This document shows, piece after piece, positions 33,668 to 46,013 of a stretch of 64,000 nt of DNA. The stretch spans positions 4,980,924 through 5,044,923 of the forward strand of contig OZ020616.1 of assembly GCA_963971575.1 (NCBI GenBank). Direction: 5' to 3'. The notes beneath the pieces were generated by a model, which did no database searches, had not been told where the DNA came from, and worked only from the letters and a program-made list of their open reading frames with translations. The stretch comes from Liopterus haemorrhoidalis (lineage: Eukaryota > Arthropoda > Insecta > Coleoptera > Dytiscidae). Position numbers and translations under genes: made by a program. Each line of letters begins with the position of its first letter. Within the stretch, counting starts at the first letter, position 1.

Positions 33668-33881
33668 AGCTGCATTCAGAGCTCTGTAAATCAACACGTT
33701 GTACGCTATGGATAATTTTTAAACCAGGTCATTTGGTATGATCGGACATGCTCGTGCTTTGTCGTTGCTATACTACTGTTGAGCGATATAGTACGAGCTT
33801 GTCCGATCATAACCAATTGCACTCGTTTAAAAACTATCCATAACGCACAGGGTGTTAATTTACTGAGCTCTGAATGCAGCT
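33668..33881. mobile_element. PIF/Harbinger-like foldback MITE
   Basis: The ends AGCTGCATTCAGAGCTCTG and the mirror have arms of about 100 bp, with TTA duplicated (33665-33667, 33882-33884). No ORF. Confidence 0.85.
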
Positions 33882-34270
33882 TTAGTTGCTATATTTAGCA
33901 ATGTTGTTTGTTGTTTACTAGATAATTGTCTGTATTTAGAAACGGCATAACCTGTCAGAATGAAATATTGTTGGGAACCGTATCCAGATGTCACCCACTA
34001 TTAAATTTCTCTAAACAGATGTTATAAATGTGCGAAAAAAATCATATACACAAGACCGTACGTGTTTGCCAATTACATATTTTTAAATGTCATTAAATCC
34101 TACATAATTCACTAAGATTTATTACTTTATTTTAATATTTTAGACAATTTTGTCAATAAAAATATTACCAAGTATCATTGCCAAGTATCTCAAATCTAAT
34201 TCTAAATATTAGTTCTAAACTATTATTGAGAAAATACCAAACGAGAAAGAGATGAGATACAGAATGAACA

Positions 34271-35185
34271 AAAAATTGATGTGAAGTGTGAATATTCACA
34301 CATTTCAGGGTTTCGCAGGTATATAATAAGTTAAGGCGGTATGCTGAGTGTGTAGGACAAATTTACTTTGTAGTAATCACGGCAAAATGAACGATATTTT
34401 TAAAATAATTTATCGTCTGTTAATCATATAATAAGACTGGTTATTAAATTTACGCTCTTAAAAATTAAATATAACATTTGTCAAAATATAACTAGAATTT
34501 TGACAAAATAATTTCAACATAATAAAAATGCAAAAAAAAATAAAATTCACTCCGCGTACTCGAACTCGAAACCCTTCGTTTTCCAGCGAATTTTAGCTTA
34601 CGACACCAGTGCTCTAACCCATTACGATATCGCACGCCTTGCGTGTGAGTGTCTTACATTGGTATAACTTTTGTACTTTGTGAACCAAAAACCACAAAAA
34701 ATGCGTTATTTTCCGAAAACATAATCTGATCAAAAATTCCTGTTGTACTATTTCGGTTCACACCAATATACATTACTCAGAATTGTTTTAGATTTTTAGT
34801 TTAAACCATCTGGGCTAGAGGGTGTGGGACAAAATTTTTTTTGCACAATTTTGGCAAAAATCACATCAAAATAATTTATTTTGCAAAAATAAAAATTTGA
34901 TCATTAATCCACGTACTAAGGGCTTTCATTTGATACCCTACTCAGAATTAAAAAAAAATATTTTTGTTTTCGATGAGCACATATTTGTTTATATTTTTAG
35001 GGGGATATGTTTTTTAGATGTTTTAGTATTTTTCCTATGTGCGGGTCAAAGAGTTGTATAAGCATGCCAAATTTCAACTCTCTAGGTTTAGCCGTTTGGC
35101 TACAATTTTTACCGAACAGACAGACAGACAGACGACAAAATGACGGTATAAAGGTATTTTGATCATACCTACAAAACCCTAAAAA
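34271..35185 (-). repeat. Family R copy 3 with tRNA-like module
   Basis: Minus-strand copy: the start CAAAACCCTAAAAAC lies near 35185, and the tail AAATTGATGTGAAGTGTGAA with its palindrome at 34271-34310. In the middle (34550-34650), minus strand, ATCGTAATGGGTTAGAGC (A-box-like) and GGGTTTCGAGTTCGAGTAC (B-box-like) are spaced as in a tRNA-derived Pol III promoter. Confidence 0.75.
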
Positions 35186-35187
35186 CA

Positions 35188-35664
35188 AAACGGCTGGGTT
35201 CAACAGCGCTATTAAGTGACACCAAGTGTACAGAATTTGAACTATAAGAATGAGTAACGGTTTATTGTTTACTAGTGACTATGTCATGTTATTTGTATCG
35301 CGTTTAAACTTTAATGTTGCAGTTTGTTTGTAACATTAACTTTTGATAGCAACTATTATTCTTTTTTATATTATTTTGTGCAGCAGCGGCGCTAGACCAA
35401 TCGTAGACGTCGGCGAAATTAGCTTTGCAAGGCCCCTTTCTTTTCTCAGTAAAAAAAAAAAAAAAAACTATGTAATAAAAACAAACCTTGATTTGGCCTA
35501 GTCTTCTGGCTTGACTTTTTAGCCACTAAACACTATATTTTATATAAAGTTATAAACACAACTCATAACTGTTATTATTAATTTTAAACACATATTTATA
35601 TACACTTAATTTTAATGTAAGTATTTACACTTATTTGTTCTTAACACTTACATATTAAGTATTA
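35188..35664. other. Interval with no clear gene
   Basis: AT-rich, with a short GC-rich patch near 35385-35430; nothing recognised. Confidence 0.45.
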
Positions 35665-35987
35665 TCTGTCTCATTTTGTAATACGAAACTAAGAGGGAAA
35701 TTTCATTTTTTATGTTGTATATTTAAAATATCATCTTAGGGTGGTAACTCTGAAGTGGCACCTTTCAAAATATTTGACATGCCTATCACAATTTTGACAA
35801 GTCAATCGCAATTTTGACATGTCAATTTGTTATCTGACATATATAGTTTTTGAGTGAATATAACCTCGCTATAATAAAACATTTAAAAGCCAGATTTACA
35901 AGTTCACATGTTTCAATAGAAGTCTATTTACAGCACAACAGTCACCAAAGTAACCAGATCTAGTTTCGTATTACAAAATGAGACAGA
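35665..35987. mobile_element. PIF/Harbinger-like MITE O
   Basis: The ends TCTGTCTCATTTTGTAATAC and the mirror GTATTACAAAATGAGACAGA carry the TTA duplication (35662-35664, 35988-35990). 323 bp. The interior repeats TTTGACATG.CAAT motifs near 35775-35825. Confidence 0.85.
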
Positions 35988-35990
35988 TTA

Positions 35991-36849
35991 TATCATGTTT
36001 ATCAAATTAAATTAATGATTTTAAAGTTTTAGGTCAAATAAACGTTAAATTAAATAAGCTGAATTATACTTAAATTTATGAGTACCATATGAGTTTTATT
36101 GATAATTATGAATTAATAACAAAAATTACACGAACAAATACAAATTAAAAAAGGCGAAATTTTCTTCTTTTAGCCTCACTGAATCTTTTCAAAATTGATA
36201 ACGCAGATAGTCTTTCTTGGCTCATCGTGCTTCTTAAGTAGGTCTTAATCATAATTTTTTCTTATATTTTTATTTTCTTTTAAATTATCTTTCACCTACT
36301 AAACCATTTTTAATAGAAATTATTTCGAATGGGACATATTATTTTTCAATATTTGCGGAACTGATTTTCATTTTTAAACAGTGAATTTTGATAACGTCAT
36401 AACGAATCATCGGAAGTAAATCGTAGGAATCTGTATTTATATCTATTGCTTGGCTTTAAATCAGTATTTTCAATGTTATTCATTCCAAAAATGGGTTATA
36501 AAAATAATAAAACAAATAGGTTAAATCAACAACCATATGAAAATGAACATTATTGAATTTGGAACAGGAAATGTTATACTTTTCAACCGTGAGAGTAATT
36601 CTAAATATATATAAAAGTAAATACATCTTTTTAATATTTGTTTATGAAAACAACTCAATCAGCTTCTTTGATATAAAACTTTAAGTTTACGAAATGGAAA
36701 ATTTTTATTTACTTTATAAAGAATATTGGAACTAGCACTGATAGAATTAGTACAAATATATACATATACTAAGTAAAGTTTATTTAAAAATGCAAAAATT
36801 ATTTTATTCGCTTAGTAAACATGTTTGATAAAGTAGGTGTACTTAAGGT
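35991..36849. other. AT-rich interval, nothing recognised
   Basis: No gene, TIR pair or family match was seen. Confidence 0.5.
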
Positions 36850-37218
36850 GTAGGTAAACTTAACACATCTGGTTTAAAATACAGCAGCTATATAAAGTGA
36901 ATTGTTTGTTTCAAAAATGTTAGATAAGAAACGGGGCTAAGCGACGTTCTACCTACGAGCGAACGACCGACAACTGACCGGGTCTAAGCAAGAGCCGGCT
37001 CTTAGCGACGTTCTACCTACGAGCGAACGACCGACAACTGACCGGGTCTAAGCAAGAGCCGGCTCTAAGCGACGTTCTACCTACGAACTAACGACCGACC
37101 TGTATCTCGGAAACATGTTTACTTAACCGGATCACTGAGCCGGATCAATGAACCGGCTCAACAAACTGAACGACCTCCACTGATCCGGTTCCGCAAACTG
37201 AGCCGAAATTCCCATCTC
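36850..37218 (+). mobile_element. Family C fragment (right half)
   Basis: It begins inside the element (AACACATCTGGTTTAAAATAC) and ends CCCATCTCTA at 37218. Two to three minisatellite units (GCGACGTTCTACCTACGAGC) are present. The left half is missing. Confidence 0.8.
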
Positions 37219-38690
37219 TAGTTCAGATAGAACCGAAACTAGTTAGTAAGTAAATAAATCTTTTTAAATATTTGACTAAACTTGCTTTTAATTATCGACC
37301 GAAACCCAAGAAAATACCTATATATTTAACAATTAATTAATGTTATGCAAAATTCTTATGACCGTTTGGTGACTTATCTGGTTTGTAATAGTGTAAATAT
37401 GAATTTACTTTTAATAGATTAAAAATAGACTATAGTTTTATGATCACTTAAATTTTTGTGCTGAATGTGGACATTTCTAATAAGCCATCTCTGATAAATA
37501 AAACGAACTAACTAGCAAGAATATTGTAACAATGAAACCACGAACATACGACTTCTATTCACAAAATTTATACATCAATTCATAACTGGATCCGGCGATG
37601 TGGAAAATTTGTCATTGAACTAAACTAGGAAGCTATTTAAAGAAGTATTTTGAGCCCCAGCTGTAATGAACCACTAATTCAATTGTGTAAAACTAAAACA
37701 CAAAAAATGTGGAGCTTTTAAAATAATTATTAACGTAAACCGCATAAAACAATGATTAAATTGACATTAAAATTTTGTTGAAACCATAATTTTAAAAAAC
37801 CAGTGGCGTAGGGAGACCTCCGCTAGACTTGCCCTCCCATAAAAAAAATAATAATAAAAAAAATAGATATATATTTTTTTTAATTTAAAAGAAGATTTAG
37901 GTAAATCTTCAAAATACATCAAATTATGTCCTATACAAATTTTTGTCCAAGGCTTGGTTTACTAGTTACGAATTTTTTTAAATTTTAAAGTTTAATAACT
38001 TCTGTTTCCGGTTTCGGATTTTAATAAAAAACAATAGGGTTCTTCCCAATTATTAGGAGGATCTTTTAGTACCAGAACGAACTCTTTAAGTTAAACCGTT
38101 GTTGAGTTATCGTGTATACACAAACACACACGCACGCACGCACGCGCGAACGCACGCATGCACGCACGCACGCACCCACACACACGCACGCACGGCACTT
38201 CGAAAATAGATTTTTTGGATTCCCTGGACCATGAAACGTGGTCATCAGTCAAAATCTCGACTTCGAAAATTTTCGCGATTACAATACTTGCCCCTTATAT
38301 ATTAAGGTCGGGCAAGTTTTTTGGTTAACCCTCCCTGAATTGTTTTAAAAATAAAATGTTGTAAATAATGATTAATTTTAATAATGAGAATTAATTTTTA
38401 TAGATAATAATTTTATTACTGGCAATCCATTTGAATTACATTTTAAGTTGAGACATATACAGGACATATATTTTAAGTGACTTATACAGAACTCAGCGTG
38501 GGGGGGGGATCATAATGCTTATCTATACACCTCTTGAACTATTTTTTTTCGCGGACCCCTTCCCAACCCTAGGCGTTTTACGTCGTTCTTGAGACTTAAT
38601 TTCTGGCTCAATAAACTTATAGGCACTGCGTTATAATAAATATTGGTAAAAATGTATCGCTGGATATTTTAAAAAATGGTCTTGCGCATT
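37219..38690. other. Interval without a gene, containing a (CACG)n microsatellite
   Basis: An alternating CACGCACG/CACACA run lies at 38117-38200. Around it (37801-38330), text such as CCAGTGGCGTAGGGAGACC and GGTCATCAGTCAAAATCTCG looks like dispersed-repeat sequence. 38505-38580 has an orphan hAT-like patch (GCGGACCCCTTCCCAACCCT). Confidence 0.5.
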
Positions 38691-38697
38691 TATAGAG

Positions 38698-39251
38698 ATG
38701 TACAGATGTGCAGATATTGTTTGTCGTTGGCTCAAAAGGTGGAATATAACTTTAAATACGGACAAGTGCGAAGGTAAAATATTTGCCCTGAAGAGAATTC
38801 GAAATCCAAACAATATTATCATCAATAATAAAACATTAGAATGGAATACAAAAGATAAAACTGTGAAGTATTTAGGACTACATTTAGATACACGTCTAAC
38901 TTGGAGCCACCACATCAACATCAAAGTGTAACAAGCATACACCAGACTTTGTCAACTATACCCCCTATTAAATCGAAAATCCGCCCTTAAAACAAAGTGC
39001 GCACTCCTATTATAAATCTTTAATAAAACCTTTAGTACTTTACGGCTGTGAAGTGTGGAGAAACACCTCCAAAACTAATTTAAACAAAGTGCAAGTGCTC
39101 CAAAATAAAATCCTAAAAATTAGTATAAATGCTCCTTGGTTTATCAGAAACGAACAATTGCATAATGAACTCCTAATATCGTCAATATCTACCCAAGTCA
39201 AAAAACAAACGATTTCTAGAAAGCTTAAACAACTGTGAAGGTGCTGTACAC
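38698..39251 (+). pseudogene. Jockey-like LINE reverse-transcriptase fragment, split by a hAT
   Basis: WLKRWNITLNTDKCEG, KYLGLHLDTRLTWSHHI and EVWRNTSKTNLNKVQ-type blocks (in two frames) match the post-catalytic part of jockey-clade RTs. The frame breaks near 38930 and 39010-39050. The hAT at 39252-40848 separates it from its 3' part (40849-40945). The RT active site is not present. Confidence 0.75.
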
Positions 39252-40848
39252 CAGTGTTTCTCAACCTTTTCTGGCATGGGACCCCCCAAAATAACTTAAA
39301 TATTGTCTCCGGCCCCCCTATATATATATATATATATATATACTCTAAACCGGGACAAGAACGGGAGCTAGGGCAAAGGAACAAATTTAACCACAAAAAA
39401 TTGTTTTATTATTAAGTCTTACAAAAGAAATATGCAGATGGTCTGCTGCAGCAGAAAGTTAATTATTTTATTTATTGTACCACTACAACAAATATTTTTA
39501 AGAGCATGTTCTTATTTATAAATTGTTGTTGCTATACCAATATAATTCAATGTTCATTTAGTCAATAATCGGGATTTATGAAAATTATTTAAAAAATAGT
39601 TTTGTTTCTCTAGTTATAGCCGATAGTGTATGCATATATGTGTTTCTATATTATCCATAGAAGCACATTCTACATAACAATGACTTACATTATAAAATTA
39701 ACAAAAATTTCTACAAATACCTTTCCAGTCGCTCCAATTTTGATCTGCATGGAATCCAAACATAAAGACCATACTATAACACACTATTTCAAGTATTTTC
39801 TGCACTTTTATCACTTAAAAATAACTAAAAACGTCAGAAAAAAATGAAGACGCCACTTGCAAAAATCACGTATCACTACATATCAAGATGGCTAATCGTG
39901 ATAAAGCTCATTAAGGAATATAGTCATTAACAATTAATAAATAAGGAACAGAATTGCTTAAAATAATTCTTTATGAGAATAAATACATATATTAATATTT
40001 TATGAATAGTATACAGGTGGTTAAAATTGAACTACCGGGCCCAATACACTATTTTTTATTATTGAAGATGAAGTATAACGTTAAATTTGGGAGTTACTTG
40101 GTACTACATGATCTAAAATAGTTTATATTTTGTTACTTTGTATCTTTATATACAGGGCCGGCGCGAGGCATGTGCAGCCGCACATGGCCCCGCGCATGGA
40201 GATGAGGAGCTTTTTTTTTTTGCTCCTCACTTGTATCTGAACAGCAGGCCCCGCGCTCTTCTCGCACATGGCCTCGCAAATCCTAGCACCAGCCCTGTTT
40301 ATATAAATAGTTATACATTTTGATTGAGGATTTATTAAAATTTCAGAGCTATAGCGTTGGAGACACGGCCTATATGGTAAAATGGGAGGACAGAGGTGAT
40401 AATAGGATGACTTTTGGGCTATCAATGATAATTCTGAGATCTCAAAAAGGGATGAAAATTACTATTGGAAGTGTAATGGAGTTATCTCTCGAGAATTTTA
40501 TACAGGTTAATTTTTTTATTTACGGGTTCATTTGGAGGGCTAATGCTTTCCATTTTGAACACTTTCGCATCCTTACTCTTTAGCTAACAGTAGCTTTGAG
40601 CATAAGAAAAAATATTGCAAATTCAAGTCGTACCTACTTGAAAGTACTTGAAGTACCTCCAATGCGAACCGTTTTAATTAGTTTAAATTAGTTGTCAAAA
40701 TAAGTATAATTTATTTTATTTAAGTTTAAAAGGTATATTTTAATTAATATATATGTCATATATTTATGAATATATCTTGCAAAATTGAGCGTTTTTCTAT
40801 TATAATTTCATGCTTCGATTTTATATGACCCCCGGTTGAGAAACGCTG
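39252..40848. mobile_element. hAT non-autonomous element, 1.6 kb
   Basis: Ends CAGTGTTTCTCAACC and the mirror GGTTGAGAAACGCTG, with the exact 8-bp TSD CTGTACAC (39244-39251, 40849-40856). A (TA)n run is at 39320-39340. It carries the 145-bp hAT nested at 40153-40297. No transposase was recognised. Confidence 0.92.
40153..40297. mobile_element. Tiny 145-bp hAT MITE nested in a hAT
   Basis: Ends CAGGGCCGGCGCGAGG and the mirror of CAGGGCTGGTGCTAGG, with the exact 8-bp TSD TTTATATA (40145-40152, 40298-40305). GC-rich, against an AT-rich host. Confidence 0.92.
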
Positions 40849-41149
40849 CTGTACACTACAACATTGGTAAGAAAGGACTACATAAAAGACTGAAGCGACG
40901 CTTAACCCAAAATCTCTGCTCAGATTTTTCTGACATAGAAGATTAGCTCTAAATCTAATTTTAATATTATATTTAAATCTAAATTATATTTAATATAAAT
41001 TTAATAAAGTTAAACTCATACAAACATTTCTTGGTCAAATATTGGTCAAAGTAGATCTTATTGTTTAGTTATGTCAATAACTAGTTAGGTAGCAACAAAT
41101 ACAAAAAGTCCTGACCATGTAGAATTCTTATTAATGACCCGCGGCAATG

Positions 41150-41184
41150 GATACGCGGACCCCCAAGGTTTAAGAACCGCTGGT
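41150..41184. repeat. Orphan hAT end
   Basis: GGTTTAAGAACCGCTG resembles the mirror of CAG.GGTTCTTAAACC-type hAT ends. The partner end was not found. From 41185 to 42021 I see no gene; a TGACGTCA-containing pair of patches lies at 41431 and 41928. Confidence 0.4.
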
Positions 41185-42021
41185 GTAGAACACACCCCTT
41201 ATTTTGTCACTTGCGAGTTGTCTTAACCAATAGGGGATACGCATAAAATTTATATTTCCTTAAAACTACATTTTTTTGATATTTTAATGTTAGATATGTC
41301 ACATAACAAAACAAAAATCACATATTAATTAATATTATAGCCAAATTTTTTAATTAAAATATTGTAAATTTAAAATAAGCCGAGCACGGCGCGAAGGTTG
41401 CCGAGTAAATATGACTGAGACTGCTGGGGTTTGACGTCACAGATACAGACCAAACATAATCATTACGTGTGTATACTGTATTGTTCGAGAGTTTTGTATT
41501 TATTTTAAACAATTTTTCACGCATTTATTATTAAAATAATTTATAAAATATATGTACTCACATTAAAATGGTCTTCACAAACATAAAGTTTACTTTTTTC
41601 TGAAATATCGGTTTTATTTCGCCTCATAGCTTTAAGCCACAAATTTCGACGTTGTTTTTCGCCATCAGGTAATGATATAAATTGTTTTTTTTTTATTTCT
41701 AATTGAACTATTTGTGCACATCGGTACTAAACAATATTTTCGACTATGTTTCGAAGTACTGGGGCCTGGATCTTCCATATTTTATATATTTTAATATAAA
41801 ATTTAATTCGGTAAACATGTATAAATTTTATTTTAATTAAAATCACTCTAACTTTACATAACCTATAAAAGTTATACAAGCAAATAAGTTCACAACATAC
41901 TGTGTAGGCTGTACTTAGTTGGGGTATGACGTCACACGTCGTTTTCGCGCGCTACATACATTTATGATTTTTTTAAGCCTTCAAATTAAAAAAAAAGAAA
42001 TGCAAAACTGTTGTATGTTTA

Positions 42022-43297
42022 CCAGGTCTACAAGTATGAAATGCGGTTTTTTTTTTTAATAAAACACATTAAACTCAAAAGAACAGTAAAAGTTTATTTA
42101 TTCAAAGTATGCTCAACTGAAGTTATACATTTTTCCCATATTTCAAGCAATTTGTGAATACCTCGCCAGTAGAACTCTTCCCCTTTCCCCGCAAACCATT
42201 CATCAAGCCATTCTTTCACATTTTCATATGAGAAAAAGTGCTGCTCGGCAAGTGCGTGACCCATCGATGCGAACAAGTGGTAATCTGAAGGGGCCAAGTC
42301 TGGTGAGTAAGCGGCATGGGGTAGCACTTCCCACTTGAGTGCCTCCAATGTGTTGCAAACTGCTTTTGCCTTATGTGATGGACCGTTATCGTGAAGAAAG
42401 GTTACCTTGTGCTGTCTTCTTTCATATTCTGGTCGTTTTATGAGCAGCGAATGGTTCAATTCGATCAGTTGTAGCGTTGGGTATTAACTGTTTCACCAGG
42501 TTTTAACAATTCATAACAGACCACACCCTTTTGGTCCCACCAAGTACAGAGCATTGTCTTTTTGCCAAAGCGATTCGGTCTTGCAGTTGATGTGGATGGT
42601 GAGCCTGGGTTCACCCATGATTTTTTGCGTTTGGGATTTTCAAAATAAATCCATTTTTCATCGCCAGTAATGATACGATGCAAAAAAGACTTTCTTTTGT
42701 ATTGTGCAAGCATAATTTCACAAGTGTTTTTGCGTTTTTCCATCTGTCTCTCATTCAATGCATGTGGACCCATCTACCGACTTTCTGGATCTTACCCATC
42801 TCTCGTAGGCGATTGGAAACAGTTTGTTGACTAACGCCTAACTGCTCTGCTAGTTGTTTTTGTGATTGACTATCGTCTTCCTGTAGCAATGTTTCCAATT
42901 TTGTATCTTCATATTTTTTTGGAGGTTTTCCATGTTCTTTGTCTGTAAGATCAAAGTCACCACTTTTGAAACGCTGAAACCATCGTTCACACGTATCTTG
43001 CGATGGAGCATATTCACCATAAGCTTCTCGAAGCAGTCGGCAAGATTCAGCAGCAATTTTTTTCAAATGAAAACAAAACAGTAGTACTGTCCGTGAATGC
43101 TCTTTATTTGGCACAAAATTTGACATTTTTAACACAGTAAAACAAAACTATATGATCACTTTTCAAATTATAACCTATACGCATTTGACACTTAATGATA
43201 ACTTCACAAAACACCATATGTGTTGAAGCTTTGAACTATACACTCTGTTTGCGCGGCAAGTTTGAAAAAAATCCGCATTTCATACTTGTAGACCTGG
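42022..43297 (-). mobile_element. DD34D mariner transposon M2, inverted copy of M1
   Basis: The TIRs CCAGGTCTACAAGTATGAA are flanked by TA (42020-42021, 43298-43299). 1276 bp. The transposase frame is the same as in M1 (start at 43126) but broken by a 1-base deletion near 42770 (after GRWV) and a small deletion near 42470. The Trp codons that are mutated in M1 are intact here ([17 protein letters not shown]). Catalytic blocks HDNGPSHKAKA and SPDLAPSDYHLF are present. Confidence 0.93.
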
Positions 43298-43299
43298 TA

Positions 43300-44230
43300 T
43301 ATGCAACAAGAGGAATATAATTTAAAAAAATTAAAAAATCATGCCTATCCCCTATTGTGAATTACTAATACCTGCCATTTTCGAGGGTTGCTTAAATGTT
43401 GCTATTTTTAATAAAACTTTGTTACGGTTAAGTTATCGTATATAATAAATAATAGATATATAAGGTACACATAATAAATAATACATAGGTGTCACCTGTT
43501 ATGCTATATTGAATAACATTTCTCAAAGCGATAAATTTTTCAAATAAAATATTTCAAAACTTTGCTTATTTAACATAAAAATAAAAGTATCATTGAAAAT
43601 ATAAACTTTTGTTTTGATCAAATTTTCAATAAACATTTTTCAAAGTTTTGCTCTTTGTAAAATTATTACGAATTATTAAAAACTTTTTTCAACAAAAATT
43701 AAAAATATTCAATTTAATTTCATATTAAATGCGAGATTTGATTAAAATATTTGCGGATTAGCGTAATAAAACTTTATTAATAAGAAATTATTTTATATTT
43801 AAACTCATAAGAAGAATGCTCACACGAAAATTGCTCATACTGAAAAATGCTCACACGGATAATTACCTATAATATTATTATTAAAGTATTTAAAATAGTA
43901 TATAAAATAAATTATTTGAAATACACCCAGCTCTGTAGATACGTTATTTTAAAAATTGTAACAATAATTTCCTGTTTTCTGTGTATTTTTGTCTTATGAT
44001 AATAAGCAAAATAATGAATAAAAGAAATAAACAGTACAAAAATAGTAGTTAATTATTAAATTATTAGTTAAAGCATTTTTGTTTCTAATAAAGTTTGTAA
44101 AAAATGACGGGAAAAATTTAAAAATAACCTATCAGTTTTGAAATATATATGAAACTGAAACTAATTTGTTATTGTTATATCTATGCAAATAAAATTGGAG
44201 GTTTTATCTGTTTTTTATTTTTCCTTCCTT
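43300..44230. other. AT-rich interval, nothing recognised
   Basis: Very AT-rich, with no gene or repeat-family edge visible. Confidence 0.5.
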
Positions 44231-44233
44231 ATG

Positions 44234-45550
44234 TATCGTTTGGTTCCATGACAACTGGGCCGTTCACAATTGGGGCTTTTCATAACTGGGGCCATTAACA
44301 ACTGGAGCGATGGACAATTCGGGCCGTACACAATTGGGGCTTTTCACAACGGGGGCCATTAACAACTGGGGCGAAGGACAATTCGGGCCGTACACAATTG
44401 GGGCTTTTCACAACTGGGGCCATAACTATAAGAGCTAGAGTCTTCTCTTGTTTAAAATAAAAAATAATTATTTTACAAGTTGAAATAAATTAAATTGTGT
44501 TCTTTTGAAAAAAAATATTTTAATGGTTTGATTTGTTTAAGTACATTTTGGTGGTAATTAGAATAAATAAAAAAATTGTATTTTAAGGGTTGGCTTAAGA
44601 AATTTTTCGTGATCATTTGATTAAAAATAAATTGTATTTTAAGAATTATATTAAGTAAAATTTGGTGCTCTTTTGACTATATATTCCCCGCACTCATTAA
44701 ATTCTGAACCAATAGAAAATGTTTATGTACACGTGCATTCGAAGATATTATTCTAATAAAATTTTACGATCGGCGAGAATCTTAAAGCAGCAAATATTAT
44801 GAAGATTGTATTTTGTATTTGAAAATTTAGTCACTTTAGAGACATGATAGGTATTATCAATTTTTAATTTTTATTATGTTTACCTAGAAAATTTTGCCCG
44901 TTTAATATAAACAAGATACATAAAATACCTATGTACAAAAAAATACTATCATACATAAAAAAAAAAAAAAAAACTAGTAAAATCAAATAGTCAAACAAAA
45001 AATAACTGATGTTCTCGTAGTTGACTCATATTAATTAAATTTAGTTACAAAATATTTACTTCTAAAATTATATACATTTTTTATTTATATAGTCAAAAGA
45101 GCACTAAATTTTACTTAATCTAACCCTTAAAATACAATTTCTTTTTAATCAAATGAACACGAAAATTTACTTAAGCCAACCCTTAAAATACAATTTATTC
45201 TAATTCCCACCAAAATGTACTTAATCGAACCATTAAAATATTTTTTTTCAAAAGAACACAATTTAATTTATGCTAACTTGTAATTTTTTTTTTTTTTTAT
45301 TTTAAACAAAAGAAGACTCTAGCTCTTATAGTTATGGCCCCAGTTGTTAATGGCCCCAGTTGTGAAAAGCCCCAATTGTGTACGGCCCGAATTGTCCATC
45401 GCCCCAGTTGTTAATGGCCCCAGTTGTGAAAAGCCCCAATTGTGTACGTCCCGAATCGTCCATCGCCCCAGTTGTTAATGGCCCCAGTTGTGAAAATCCC
45501 CAATTGTGAACGGCCCGAAGTGTCTTACGGCCCCAGTTGTCTGGTTACCG
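44234..45550. mobile_element. Large foldback element with 64-bp minisatellite arms
   Basis: Two inverted arms of about 450 bp (44240-44690 and 45090-45547) enclose a 400-bp AT-rich loop. The outer half of each arm is a tandem array of a 64-bp unit containing CACAATTGGGGCTTTTCACA, CCATTAACAACTGGGGC and GGACAATTCGGGCCGT. The edges read GGTTCCATGACAACTGGG on the left and the mirror of GGTAACCAGACAACTGGGG on the right. It resembles Foldback-type transposons in architecture; no ORF and no clear target duplication. Confidence 0.8.
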
Positions 45551-45620
45551 TTTCGTTTATACAGGTTCCAGGTGGTTATAAGATAATATCTACCAAATAT
45601 AATTTTTGTCAATCTATCTA

Positions 45621-46013
45621 TAGTCTGTTTCAAACGGTAGGCGGAACTAAATGGGAATTTCGTTCTTTTAGGTTGTCACGAGAAGGGACCTTGCTTGGGT
45701 AATTTCATTTTTTACGTTGGAATGTCAAAATTTAAAAGTCCAACAATGAAACCATGGAAACGAATGACATTAAATTATTTTTTTACATATTTTAATAAAA
45801 AAATAAATAAATGGGAAATTTGTATTAAGAAAGACAGAAAAAATCAAAATATAAAGAAAATGACATTTTAAAATTATATTAACCTTAACAAAAAAATGTT
45901 TATTGTAAGTATAATTTACAAAGCTTAAACAAAACGGCCGAAAAGCACGATTTAAACGATGAAAGTAACTAGACTGCAAAATCTAGTTCCGCCTACCCAT
46001 TTGGAACAGACTT
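45621..46013 (+). mobile_element. MITE family A copy 2
   Basis: The left end TAGTCTGTTTCAAACGG follows TA, and the right end mirrors it with TTTGGAACAGACTT. About 390 bp. The shared minus-strand ORF starting MQSSYFHRLN is present but not evolving like a gene. Confidence 0.85.

Noticed and set aside
40138..40323. ORFs across the GC-rich patch
   Set aside because: They are created by a 145-bp hAT MITE; both strands are open only because of its composition.
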